Assembly: GCF_040702505.1 (NCBI RefSeq)
Contig: NZ_JBFBLC010000005.1
Coordinates: 299,015-363,014, forward strand
Direction: 5' to 3'
DNA length: 64,000 nt
Source: Terrabacter sp040702505
GTDB lineage: Bacteria; Actinomycetota; Actinomycetes; Actinomycetales; Dermatophilaceae
Shown here in pieces: positions 1 through 8,121 of this stretch. Positions within the stretch are counted from its first letter, which is position 1; each line of letters starts with the position of its first letter. The position numbers and the translations under genes were made by a program. The notes under the pieces were generated by a model. That model worked only from the letters and a program-made list of their open reading frames with translations. It did no database searches and had not been told where the DNA came from.

Positions 1-1
1 G

Positions 2-751
2 AGCAGCGCGGCGGCGTGTGTAGCGGTGTGGACGATGGGAGCAGGGCTTGCGTTGCTATGGCTGCTTCTACGGACCGGGGTCGCGCCGACTTTTGCAGGC
101 CTGCGGGAATGGTGGATGCGAGGGAGAACGGTCCGGCTGTTCTTTGGTCTTGAAGGCATTGTCTCTTCTTGGACTGGTTTTGTTTCCCTATCCATAGCGA
201 CCGTGACCGTTGGCACAGCTGGTTCTGCCGCGATGCGAGGCGGCGGCCTTCTGCTTGGACCGCTTGCTCTGGTTTTAAGCGCCATACCGATGCTGGGTAT
301 TCCAGAGTTGGCGCGGAGTGGGCAAGTCAAGAGCGGCAGGGATGCCTGGCAGCGACTTCGCATCGTGGCATGGACTCTTGCCTTGTTGTCATTGCTTGTC
401 GGGTCGGTAGCTTTGGTATTGCCGCAGTCCTTGGGATTTGTTGTGCTCGGTGACACCTGGGACGGGACGAAGCGCATTGTATGGATCGTTGCGATTGAGT
501 ACGCCGGTCTCGGTTTTCTTCACTGCGCGTCGGCGGGGTTGAAAGCGCTGGGATTGGCGCGGATGGTTTTTCTGGTTCGAGCGGCCTACGCGTGTTCATG
601 TTTCATTTTCGTGGCGGTGTCGGGAGTCGTATTCAGGTCGGCCGCTGGTGCGTCAAGCGCTCTTGCTTTGTGTGGTGTGGTCTTTGCTGTGATAGTTGTT
701 CAGTTGCTTGTTCGAGGAAATATGCTTGAGAGGGTGCGAATCGAATCATGA
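2..751 (+). CDS. Partial polytopic membrane protein, probable polysaccharide flippase (C-terminal part)
   Basis: The reading frame is open to the first base of the window, so the true start lies upstream and only about 250 residues are visible. What remains is almost entirely hydrophobic, with roughly six or seven membrane segments and short charged loops, as in the C-terminal half of Wzx/MOP-superfamily flippases that move lipid-linked sugar repeat units across the membrane. The stop overlaps the ATG of the next gene (ATGA), so the two are translationally coupled. Base composition is clearly lower in G+C than genes after 4 kb, suggesting acquisition by transfer. The family call rests on topology and context, not on a catalytic motif. 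Confidence 0.55.
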   Translation, partial: SSAAACVAVWTMGAGLALLWLLLRTGVAPTFAGLREWWMRGRTVRLFFGLEGIVSSWTGFVSLSIATVTVGTAGSAAMRGGGLLLGPLALVLSAIPMLGIPELARSGQVKSGRDAWQRLRIVAWTLALLSLLVGSVALVLPQSLGFVVLGDTWDGTKRIVWIVAIEYAGLGFLHCASAGLKALGLARMVFLVRAAYACSCFIFVAVSGVVFRSAAGASSALALCGVVFAVIVVQLLVRGNMLERVRIES

Positions 752-1695
752 AGGTGCTAGTAACCGGCGCTGCTGGCTTTATTGGATCTACTTTGTGCGA
801 GAGTCTGCTGCAAGATGGTCATCAAGTAGTAGGCGTTGATTCGTTTACTGACTACTACGGTGGCGGGTTGAAAAGACGGAATCTTTCCTCATGCGTTGCG
901 TCGAGCCACTTCAACCTGATTCAAGACGACATCAACCGGGTGGATCTGGGCGGCGTGCTGGATGGAGTCTCCACTGTTTTTCATCTGGCAGGTTCGCCTG
1001 GAGTTAGGTCTTCTTGGGGTGATCGATTCGCCGAGTACACGGACAACAATGTGCGGGCCACACAAAGGCTTCTTGAGGCCTGCCTGTCAAACAATCCCGG
1101 GGTTCGATTTGTGTATGCTTCGTCGTCGTCCGTGTACGGGAACAGTCCTTCATTCCCGTGTGTGGAAGACCAGCCGCTTCATCCCAGGAGTCCGTATGGC
1201 GTGACCAAGTTGGCGGGGGAGCATCTGGTCAGCCTCTACGGTGAGAACTTTGCCCTGCCCACGGTGTCTCTTCGGTTCTTCACCGTTTACGGCCCGCGGC
1301 AGCGCCCTGACATGGCGTTTCAGCGGTTTCTGTCCTCCGCCCATCTCGGCGAGGAGATCGTCGTCTATGGGACGGGAAAACAGATTCGGGACTTCACGTT
1401 CGTTGCCGATATCGTGTCTGGCTTGCGCCGTGCATCCGAGGCCAGCGTTAAGCCGGGCGCAGTGTTCAACCTCTCGGGTGGGAGCAGCGTGTCCGTCAAT
1501 GACGCACTAGACATCATCTCGTCGCTGGCCGGTGGGCGGTTGCGAGTCAGGCATGAGGATGTTGTTGCTGGCGATGTATTCCGAACTGGTGGATCGAGCC
1601 GGGCGGCATCTCAAGAGCTCGGCTGGACAGCGAAGGTGGGCCTTGAAGAGGGTCTCCGCAAGCAGTGGGAGGCTGTGAGCGCGGCACGCCTCTAG
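748..1695 (+). CDS. NAD-dependent epimerase/dehydratase (extended SDR, sugar-nucleotide epimerase)
   Basis: This 315-residue protein has the Rossmann glycine motif GAAGFIGS at residues 7-14 and the catalytic Tyr150-x3-Lys154 pair (YGVTK), preceded by a serine-rich SSSSVYG stretch. This is the layout of UDP-glucose or UDP-glucuronate 4-epimerases and related enzymes. It should interconvert a UDP- or dTDP-sugar for the polysaccharide locus. The following dehydrogenase makes UDP-glucuronate-type sugars, which is compatible with a UDP-glucuronate epimerase, but the substrate cannot be read from the sequence. The ATG overlaps the stop of the upstream membrane protein by 4 nt. Composition is lower in G+C than most of the window. 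Confidence 0.8.
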   Translation: MKVLVTGAAGFIGSTLCESLLQDGHQVVGVDSFTDYYGGGLKRRNLSSCVASSHFNLIQDDINRVDLGGVLDGVSTVFHLAGSPGVRSSWGDRFAEYTDNNVRATQRLLEACLSNNPGVRFVYASSSSVYGNSPSFPCVEDQPLHPRSPYGVTKLAGEHLVSLYGENFALPTVSLRFFTVYGPRQRPDMAFQRFLSSAHLGEEIVVYGTGKQIRDFTFVADIVSGLRRASEASVKPGAVFNLSGGSSVSVNDALDIISSLAGGRLRVRHEDVVAGDVFRTGGSSRAASQELGWTAKVGLEEGLRKQWEAVSAARL

Positions 1696-2078
1696 CCTGG
1701 ATGGCTTCCCTCCTGTAATTGTTGGCCACGCGCGCACGGCAGATACCGAGGCCGTTCGGCATGGGCGCGCTCTTGGGTTTCGCCGCGCGCGTGGAGACGC
1801 GTGACGCCCCGTGACACTGTCCCGCGCCAGCCGATCCCCTTGCGCCCCGGTCGGTGGGTCATGACTGGGCATTGACCTCACCGGGCCACACGACCAGCGA
1901 CTGCAAGTCCGTGTGGCGGAGCAGCGAGGCGACTTCGCCGAAGGCGTTGTTGAGCTACTCCTCAACGCTGGCTCATGCAGGGCGCAGGGGTCGGCGTCAC
2001 GCGCGTCGTGAGCGAGGAGTCGTTCTTGAGCGGGTGGGGGCGGGAATCCTTGCAGGGGATCACGACTAGGGTGACAGA
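1696..2078. other. 383-bp intergenic stretch without a convincing gene
   Basis: No frame with a start, ribosome binding site and protein-like composition spans this stretch. A short run around 1875-2010 reads in a protein-like way on both strands but is cut by stops (one frame is stopped just before 1870 and again near 2010), so it could be a decayed coding remnant. No inverted repeat or insertion-sequence end was seen. Confidence 0.4.
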
Positions 2079-3245
2079 GTGAAGATCACTGTCGTCGGCC
2101 TCGGTTACGTGGGCCTGTCAAATGCCGCCATCCTCGCCCAGCACAACGAAGTGGTCGCCCTCGAGGTGGATGGCTCGCGTGCGGATTTGGTCAACGAGGG
2201 CCGGTCACCAATCATCGATCCCGAGCTGGAGGCCTTCCTTCAGCAAGGAGGTCTCAACCTCCGGGCCACGACGGATCGTGAGGACGCGTACGCCGGCACA
2301 TCGTTTGTCGTCATCGCCACGCCCACTGACTATGACCCGGACACGATGCACTTCAACACGACGTCGGTGGAGCGCGTCATTGACGATGTTTCCCGGCACG
2401 CCCCCGACGCTTCGGTCATCATAAAGTCCACGGTCCCTGTAGGCTTCACAAAGCGTATGGCGCAGGTGCGGCCTGCCTTACGCATCATTTTTTCCCCGGA
2501 GTTTCTGCGGGAAGGGAGGGCCCTGTGGGACAACCTCCACCCGAGTCGCATCGTCATGGGAGATACGGGCGCGGAGGCCAAGGAGTTCGCTTCGCTACTG
2601 CTTGAGGGCGCGGAGAAGTCGGACGTGCCCGTCCTCTTCACGGACGCGACCGAGGCCGAGGCGATCAAGCTCTTCGCTAACACTTACCTTGCCATGCGGG
2701 TCGCCTACTTCAACGAGCTCGACACCTACGCGGCCACCCACGACCTTGACACGCGATCCATCATCGAGGGTGTTGGGCTCGACCCGCGGATCGGTGCGCA
2801 CTACAACAACCCGTCGTTCGGCTACGGCGGCTATTGCCTGCCCAAGGACACCCGACAGTTGCTCGCCAACTACGATCAGGTGCCGCAGAACCTCATACAC
2901 GCAATCGTGGAGTCCAACACAACCCGCAAGGACTTCATCGCGAGCGACATCTTGGCGCGCGAACCGAGGGTCGTCGGGATGTATCGGCTGGTCATGAAAT
3001 CTGGGTCGGATAACTTCAGGTCCTCGAGCATTCAGGGGATCATGAAGCGCATCAAGGCCAAGGGCATCGAGGTCGTCGTCTATGAACCGACCTTGGAGGG
3101 CGACGAGTTCTTCCACTCGCGCGTCATTCGCGACTTGAACGAGTTCAAATCGGTGGCGGACGTGATTGTAGCCAACCGACATGCCGATGAGCTCGACGCG
3201 GTTCGAGACAAGGTGTATACGCGTGATATCTACGGCCGCGACTGA
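2079..3245 (+). CDS. ugd: UDP-glucose/GDP-mannose dehydrogenase family, probable UDP-glucose 6-dehydrogenase
   Basis: The protein has 388 residues, the usual length for the short form of this family. The N-terminal NAD-binding motif GLGYVG lies at residues 7-12. The catalytic lysine sits in EAIKLFANT (Lys197) and the catalytic cysteine in GYGGYCLPKD (Cys253). It should oxidise a nucleotide sugar twice at C6, making a uronic acid donor for the polysaccharide; UDP-glucose is the likeliest substrate. The start is GTG, three bases after an in-frame-looking TGA, with only a weak ribosome binding site (TAGGGTGA). The gene is convergent with rmlD. G+C content is intermediate between the first two genes and the rest of the locus. 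Confidence 0.85.
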   Translation: MKITVVGLGYVGLSNAAILAQHNEVVALEVDGSRADLVNEGRSPIIDPELEAFLQQGGLNLRATTDREDAYAGTSFVVIATPTDYDPDTMHFNTTSVERVIDDVSRHAPDASVIIKSTVPVGFTKRMAQVRPALRIIFSPEFLREGRALWDNLHPSRIVMGDTGAEAKEFASLLLEGAEKSDVPVLFTDATEAEAIKLFANTYLAMRVAYFNELDTYAATHDLDTRSIIEGVGLDPRIGAHYNNPSFGYGGYCLPKDTRQLLANYDQVPQNLIHAIVESNTTRKDFIASDILAREPRVVGMYRLVMKSGSDNFRSSSIQGIMKRIKAKGIEVVVYEPTLEGDEFFHSRVIRDLNEFKSVADVIVANRHADELDAVRDKVYTRDIYGRD

Positions 3246-3394
3246 CCTAATCCGCGACTACCGCACGCAACGTTTTAGATGCCGGTTTGGGCTCTTGGGC
3301 ATGAGGATCGCTGCGGCAGACCGGATGTGTCGTGAGGCGGTGAATGTGACGTAAGCAGAGACCATCGACGTGACTGCCGCGGGTGCATGCTTCA

Positions 3395-4285
3395 TCATCG
3401 CCGTGTGGGCGGAGGTGTCTTAACCCGGCTGCCCTGAATACCAGACCTCTTAAGAGCCGAGCGCCACTCACCGATGACGGCGACTGCCGCGCCATCCAAG
3501 CTGCGGTGGGACAACACACTCCAGGCCGGTCGGGGAGCGGGTCGAGGGAAGGCCTCAGTTGTCGTCGGGAGCACCCGCTCGGGGTCCAGCCCGTTCAACT
3601 CGAAAACCGCGCGAGCCAGTCCGTACCACGTCGTTTGCCCGCCCGAGGTGCCGTGGTGGATGCCGAACGGAACCTCAGCGGCGACGATCCCCACGATTAG
3701 ATCCGACAGGTCCACAGTCCACGTCGGCTGCCCGACCTGGTCGTCGACCACCGACACCGTGTCGCGCTCACCGGCGAGCCGCAGCATGGTCGACACGAAG
3801 TTGGGCCCGCCGGCGCCGTAGAGCCAGGCCGTGCGCACGACCCATGACTCCGGGCACAGTGCCCGCACCGCCCACTCGCCTGCCGCCTTGGTGCGGCCGT
3901 AGGCCGAGCGTGGGGCGACCGGGTGGTCGACGGCGTAAGGCTCGGTGGCCGTGCCGTCGAAGACGTAGTCCGTCGACACGTGGACCAGGCGGGCGCCGGC
4001 TCGCGCACACGCTCGTGCGACGTTGGCCGCGCCGACCGCGTTGACGGCGAAGGCAACCGGCTCGTGCGTCTCGGCATCGTCGACTGCCGTGTAGGCGGCG
4101 GTGTTGACGACGAGGTCGTGGCCCTCGATGGCCGCCAGGCACTGGGCCGGGTCGGTGACGTCGAGGTCGCTGCGCCCGAGCGCCGTCACGACCCAGCCGC
4201 CCGCGCGCAGGGCGGGCACGAGGTCGAGCGCCAGCATCCCGCCGGCGCCCGTGACGAGAGCGCGGCCGGGGGAGGGGGTGCTCAC
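3395..4285 (-). CDS. rmlD: dTDP-4-dehydrorhamnose reductase
   Basis: This 296-residue reductase catalyses the last step of dTDP-L-rhamnose synthesis, NAD(P)H reduction of dTDP-4-dehydro-rhamnose. It shows the Rossmann motif TGAGGML near the N-terminus, the STDYVFDG block that follows the nucleotide fold, the catalytic YGRTK (Tyr-x3-Lys) and the WLYGAGGPNF stretch characteristic of RmlD. The GTG start overlaps the TGA of rmlB (GTGA), so the two are cotranslated. An open frame continues far upstream through rmlB on the same strand, but that part is a shadow of rmlB. The C-terminus is about 15 residues longer than typical and arginine/proline rich. Confidence 0.92.
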   Translation of the reverse strand: MSTPSPGRALVTGAGGMLALDLVPALRAGGWVVTALGRSDLDVTDPAQCLAAIEGHDLVVNTAAYTAVDDAETHEPVAFAVNAVGAANVARACARAGARLVHVSTDYVFDGTATEPYAVDHPVAPRSAYGRTKAAGEWAVRALCPESWVVRTAWLYGAGGPNFVSTMLRLAGERDTVSVVDDQVGQPTWTVDLSDLIVGIVAAEVPFGIHHGTSGGQTTWYGLARAVFELNGLDPERVLPTTTEAFPRPAPRPAWSVLSHRSLDGAAVAVIGEWRSALKRSGIQGSRVKTPPPTRR

Positions 4286-5295
4286 CGGCCGAGCCGCGCG
4301 TAGGTGCGCTCCGACTCGACCTTGGCGGCCTCCCACCAGTCCCGGTTGGCGGCGTACCACTCGACCGAAGCCTCGAGGCCGGTGCGCACGTCGCTGTAGC
4401 GCGGCCGCCAGTCGGTCTCGGAGCGCAGCTTCGAGGAGTCGATGGCGTAGCGCAAGTCGTGCCCGGGGCGGTCGTCGACATGATCGAACCAGTCGGCCGG
4501 CTTGCCCATGATCTCGAGCAGCATGCCGACGATCTCGAGGTTGTTGCGCTCCCCGTCCGCGCCGATGAGGTACGTCTCGCCGAGCCGGCCCTGCTCGAGG
4601 ATCGCGATGACGGCGTCGTTGTGGTCGTCGACGTGGATCCAGTCGCGCACGTTGAGGCCGGAGCCGTACACCTTCGGCTTCACGCCGTCGAGGATGTTCG
4701 TGATCTGGCGCGGGATGAACTTCTCGACGTGCTGGCGCGGCCCGTAGTTGTTCGAGCAGTTCGACACCGTGGCCTCGATGCCGAACGACCGGATCCACGC
4801 CCGCACGAGCAGATCCGCCCCGGCCTTGGTCGCCGAGTAGGGCGAGGAGGGGTTGACCGGCGTGCGCTCCGTGAATCGCTGCGGGTCGTCGAGCTCGAGG
4901 TCCCCGTAGACCTCGTCGGTCGAGATGTGGTGCAGGCGCTTGCCGTGCCGGCGGATGGCCTCGAGCAGCGTGAACGTGCCGACGACGTTGCTCTCCACGA
5001 ACGGCCATGGCGAGTCGAGGCTGTTGTCGTTGTGCGACTCGGCAGCGAAGTGCACGACCACATCGTGGCCGGCGACCAGCCGGTCGACGAGCGGCGCGTC
5101 CGCGACCGAGCCCTCGACGAGCTCGACGGACCCGTCGCCGCCCAGGTCCGAGAGGACGGGCGCCAGCGAGTGGCGATTGGCGGCATACGTCATCGAGTCG
5201 AGGACGGTGAGCGTCCAATCGGGGCGCGTCTCGCGCCCCCGGAGGACGAAGTTCGAGCCGATGAAGCCGGCTCCGCCGGTAACGAGTACACGCAT
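4282..5295 (-). CDS. rmlB: dTDP-glucose 4,6-dehydratase
   Basis: The 337-residue protein carries GGAGFIGSNF at residues 7-16, the catalytic Thr126-Asp127-Glu128 triad within STDEVYGD, and Tyr153-x3-Lys157 in YSATK. These are the signature residues of RmlB, which converts dTDP-glucose to dTDP-4-keto-6-deoxyglucose. It forms a two-gene operon with rmlD. RmlA and RmlC are on the opposite strand at 9.1-10.6 kb, so the rhamnose pathway is complete but split. A hexamer reading TACCCT on the minus strand ends exactly 7 nt upstream of the ATG, suggesting a leaderless mRNA and supporting this start. Confidence 0.95.
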   Translation of the reverse strand: MRVLVTGGAGFIGSNFVLRGRETRPDWTLTVLDSMTYAANRHSLAPVLSDLGGDGSVELVEGSVADAPLVDRLVAGHDVVVHFAAESHNDNSLDSPWPFVESNVVGTFTLLEAIRRHGKRLHHISTDEVYGDLELDDPQRFTERTPVNPSSPYSATKAGADLLVRAWIRSFGIEATVSNCSNNYGPRQHVEKFIPRQITNILDGVKPKVYGSGLNVRDWIHVDDHNDAVIAILEQGRLGETYLIGADGERNNLEIVGMLLEIMGKPADWFDHVDDRPGHDLRYAIDSSKLRSETDWRPRYSDVRTGLEASVEWYAANRDWWEAAKVESERTYARLGR

Positions 5296-5755
5296 GTGCC
5301 CGAGGGTAACGAAGCCGGAGCCCGCTGACGGAATGGGCCACTTTCGGGTCTGTCGACATGCTCCGCGTGAAAGTCTCGGAATCGGGAGTGAGTGGATCCC
5401 TCAGTGCGGGGATGCGCCGTGCGTCGCCGACTTCGGCGAGGTGGTCAGGGTCGACGTCGCCGCCGACACGATCGCCGAGGTCCGGGCTGGGGTCTCGTCC
5501 TGCCATGAACTGACTCGAGTCGCTCCGGCACGAGGCGTCGAGTGCGGGTGCCCCCACCACGGCCGAGTCGAAGGTTAATGACCTACGGCTGGGTGGCCGC
5601 TCGGCTCATCTGAGGCGGCGGCCCCTGGAACTCCGACTCAATGGCTGGGACTATTCGGACATAAGCCGCAATAACAGGAAGTGTGCACTCGAGACACAGC
5701 GGCCCGGCCTAGGATCGGGTCTCACTCTCCGCGCCGAGAGAACTTGGGGGAAACA
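5296..5755. other. 460-bp intergenic region between divergent rmlB and phosphatase gene
   Basis: No convincing gene was found. Open frames cross 5400-5570 on both strands, but none has a start signal or recognisable sequence. The stretch 5650-5690 is more AT-rich, and a TAGGAT hexamer at 5710-5715 could be a -10 for the phosphatase gene. The strong ribosome binding site GGGGGAA lies just before 5756. Confidence 0.4.
5303..5308 (-). promoter_or_regulatory. Putative -10 box of rmlBD (leaderless)
   Basis: On the minus strand the hexamer reads TACCCT and is separated from the rmlB ATG by 7 nt, so transcription would begin at or next to the start codon. No clear -35 was seen. Confidence 0.5.
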
Positions 5756-6361
5756 ATGCTCGGCGAAAGCCCGTCCACGCACGGAATTCTCTTCATCTGC
5801 ACCGGCAACATCTGCCGCTCTCCCTACGCGGAGCGACGACTGCGACAGCTCCTGCCCGACACTGGCGTTCCCATCTCGAGCGCCGGCACCGCCGCCGTCG
5901 TCGGCTCTGATATCGAGCGGGCAACCAGCGAGCAGCTGCGTCGCCTCGGCGCCGACGTCACCGGCTTCTCGGCTCGTGCCGTAACGCCACAGCTGCTCGA
6001 CGAGGCCGAGCTGGTGCTCACGATGACCCGCACTCACCGGTCCGAGGTGGCACGGCTGCGACCCGCGGCGATGCGCCGGATCTTCGCGCTCGGGGACTTC
6101 GCCGACCTGTGCCGGTCGACCGCGACATGGCGTCCGATCGTGCCGACGAGCCCGTGGCTGCCTCAGGTCGCCGCTGAGGCGGCAGCTGCGCGCGGGACGG
6201 TCGCCCCCAGGGATGTCTACGAGGTCGATGTCATCGACCCCTACGGCGGCACGTCGCGCACGCACACCGAGGCCTATGACCGCATCGAGGAGCACCTCGA
6301 CGTCGTCGTCGCCGCGCTCGCCACCGTCGCCGGCTCGTCGAGGGCTGGCTCCCACCGCTGA
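5756..6361 (+). CDS. Low-molecular-weight protein-tyrosine-phosphatase (Wzb-like), first copy
   Basis: The P-loop CTGNICRS begins at Cys15 (C-x5-R ending at Arg21), and the acid/base aspartate lies in DPYG near the C-terminus. Both mark LMW tyrosine phosphatases. At 201 residues it is longer than the classical 150, with an insert before the DPYG motif. Such enzymes dephosphorylate BY-kinases during polysaccharide assembly, and the BY-kinase gene is next door, convergent. The ATG at 5756 was chosen because GGGGGAA sits 5-9 nt upstream; the open frame begins earlier at 5681 without a signal. A second phosphatase of the same type lies at 10646. Confidence 0.88.
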   Translation: MLGESPSTHGILFICTGNICRSPYAERRLRQLLPDTGVPISSAGTAAVVGSDIERATSEQLRRLGADVTGFSARAVTPQLLDEAELVLTMTRTHRSEVARLRPAAMRRIFALGDFADLCRSTATWRPIVPTSPWLPQVAAEAAAARGTVAPRDVYEVDVIDPYGGTSRTHTEAYDRIEEHLDVVVAALATVAGSSRAGSHR

Positions 6362-6371
6362 CATCGGACGC

Positions 6372-6410
6372 ACGCGCGCCCCTGACCCGAGGGTCAGGGG
6401 GCACGCGCGT
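6372..6410. terminator. Bidirectional terminator hairpin between convergent genes
   Basis: A perfect inner stem CCCCTGACCC/GGGTCAGGGG with a 2-nt loop is extended by an outer ACGCGCG/CGCGCGT arm with a small bulge. It lies in the 71-bp gap between the phosphatase stop and the BY-kinase stop, so it can serve both transcripts. Confidence 0.75.
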
Positions 6411-6432
6411 CGTCGCGGCGTGGCCGCGATCG

Positions 6433-7980
6433 TCAGTGGAAGATGGAGTCCGCCGTCGGGAAGGCGGCCTGCTCCCGCTGGTCCGAGACCTCGCGAGGGC
6501 CTGCAGGTGGGGCGGGACGGGCGCCGGTCGTCGACGGACGCGGGGTCACGGGGCCGTGGTCCTCGTCGACGGCCACCGGGCGACGACGGTGGGGGATCGA
6601 GCGGCCCTTGGCGCGCTGTCGCTCGCTCTCGGGACGGTAGTCGTACTCGTACGTCCCGTAGCCGGCGCCGCCCTCCTTGGCCTTGACGCGGTTGAGGATG
6701 AGGCCGAGCACCGAGCCGTTGACGGCCTCGAGCGACTCCAGGGCGTGGCGCACGTGCTCGCGCTGAACGACGCCCGCGCCGACCACGACGATGGCGCCGT
6801 CGACGATGGTGCTGAGCACCGCAGCATCGGTGACCGGAAGCAGCGGGGGAGCGTCGATGAGGACGTAGTCGAAGCGTTCGGTCAGGTCCTCGATGAGCTG
6901 CTCCATGTTGGCCGAGCCGAGGAGCTCGCTCGGGTTCGGCGGGATCGGGCCGGCGCCGAGCAGGCGCAGACCGGTGCGGCCGAAGGGCTGGAGCACGTCG
7001 TCCACGTCGACCCGGCCCACGAGCACGTCGGTCAGGCCGACGGAGCCCTCGAAGCCGAGATAGTCGAGCAGGCGGGGACGGCGCAGGTCGCCCTCGATGA
7101 CGACGACCTTCAGGCCCGTCTCGGCGAGGCTGAGCGCCAGGTTTGCCGTGGTCGTCGACTTGCCCTCACCGGGCAGCGACGAGGTGACGACGATCGACTT
7201 GGGCGGGTTGGCCACGTCGACGAACTGCAGGTTGGTGCGCAGCGACCGGAAGGCCTCGGCGCGCTGCGAGCGCGGGTCGACCTGGACGATGAGTGGATGC
7301 GCCGACGCGTCGTTGTCGTAGGCGATGCCGCCGAGGATGGTGCGGTCGGTGACGGCCTCGAGGTCACGCTGGGACTTGACCGACTTGTCGAGCACGTCCC
7401 GTAGCAGGGCCACACCGAAGCCAAGCAGGAGACCGAGGACCAGCCCGAGCGCCAGGTTGCGGGTCGGCTTGGGGCTGACCGGCGATGGCTCCAGCGTGGC
7501 GGGCCGCGTGACCGAGAGGGTCACGGGCGACTGCTTGCTGGACTGGGCCTCGATCTTGCTGATGTATTGCGGGAAGACGTCGCCGATGGCGGCCGCGATG
7601 CGCTGGGCCTGCTTGGGGCTGGCGTCGGTCACCGTGACGTCGATGAGGCTCGTGTCCAGCGGGATCGAGGAGGTGATTCGAGCCGCGAGCTGGTCCGTGG
7701 TGCCGCTGACGCCGGCTGCCTTCATGACGGGCTGCAGAACGGCGGGGTCCTGGAGCACCTGGGCGTAGGTCTTGACCCGAGCCTGCGTGAACGTGTTGCC
7801 CTGCTGCAGGGACGACGTCGTGTCATCACGGGTCGTGTTCACGAAGAATCGGGTAGAGGACGAATAGGCGCGTGGCGACAAGGCCGTGTACGCGGCCGCG
7901 AGACCGAGGGTGACGAGAGCCACCGCCGCGATGATCATCCAGCGCTTGCGGATGACGTTGAGGTAGTCCTGCAGCTCCAC
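6433..7980 (-). CDS. Polysaccharide co-polymerase/tyrosine autokinase (Wzz + BY-kinase), first copy
   Basis: The 515-residue protein begins with a Wzz-type chain-length domain bounded by two membrane helices (about residues 15-32 and 174-192), followed by a cytoplasmic BY-kinase domain. Walker A is at about 268-277 (PGEGKSTTT), with a Walker A' VIEGDLRRP near 300 and Walker B LIDAPP near 370. The C-terminal tail has a tyrosine cluster (GYGTYEYDY), the expected autophosphorylation site, then a proline-rich extension. It should control polymer length and export. The GTG at 7980 was chosen because the membrane domain starts there and GGGGAAG lies upstream; the frame stays open far upstream, but that part is antisense to rmlA and others. 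Confidence 0.9.
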   Translation of the reverse strand: MELQDYLNVIRKRWMIIAAVALVTLGLAAAYTALSPRAYSSSTRFFVNTTRDDTTSSLQQGNTFTQARVKTYAQVLQDPAVLQPVMKAAGVSGTTDQLAARITSSIPLDTSLIDVTVTDASPKQAQRIAAAIGDVFPQYISKIEAQSSKQSPVTLSVTRPATLEPSPVSPKPTRNLALGLVLGLLLGFGVALLRDVLDKSVKSQRDLEAVTDRTILGGIAYDNDASAHPLIVQVDPRSQRAEAFRSLRTNLQFVDVANPPKSIVVTSSLPGEGKSTTTANLALSLAETGLKVVVIEGDLRRPRLLDYLGFEGSVGLTDVLVGRVDVDDVLQPFGRTGLRLLGAGPIPPNPSELLGSANMEQLIEDLTERFDYVLIDAPPLLPVTDAAVLSTIVDGAIVVVGAGVVQREHVRHALESLEAVNGSVLGLILNRVKAKEGGAGYGTYEYDYRPESERQRAKGRSIPHRRRPVAVDEDHGPVTPRPSTTGARPAPPAGPREVSDQREQAAFPTADSIFH

Positions 7981-8108
7981 GCGTTGTTCGCTTCCCCGTT
8001 GCGGCCGTGCCTGGTCACACGACTCCCGGTCGGACAATTCCGACACATTCTTCCTGCGCATAGTAGTGCCGGATGACCGGGATGCGGTGCTCGGGACCGG
8101 CGGGTCCG

Positions 8109-8114
8109 TAGAGT
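8109..8114 (+). promoter_or_regulatory. Putative -10 box for the BNR-like secreted protein gene
   Basis: TAGAGT ends 7 nt before the GTG at 8122, the same geometry seen at many other genes here. This suggests a leaderless transcript and decides among four nearby in-frame starts. Confidence 0.45.
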
Positions 8115-8121
8115 GACCGTC

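Noticed and set aside
3395..5560. A 721-codon open frame on the minus strand across rmlD and rmlB
   Set aside because: Only its C-terminal part is RmlD. The rest is an out-of-frame reading of rmlB and upstream noncoding DNA with Arg/Pro-rich low-complexity composition, not a fusion.
5296..5578. A plus-strand frame ending at 5578 (about 80 codons after rmlB) as a gene
   Set aside because: The frame starts antisense to rmlB, has no start signal and no recognisable sequence.
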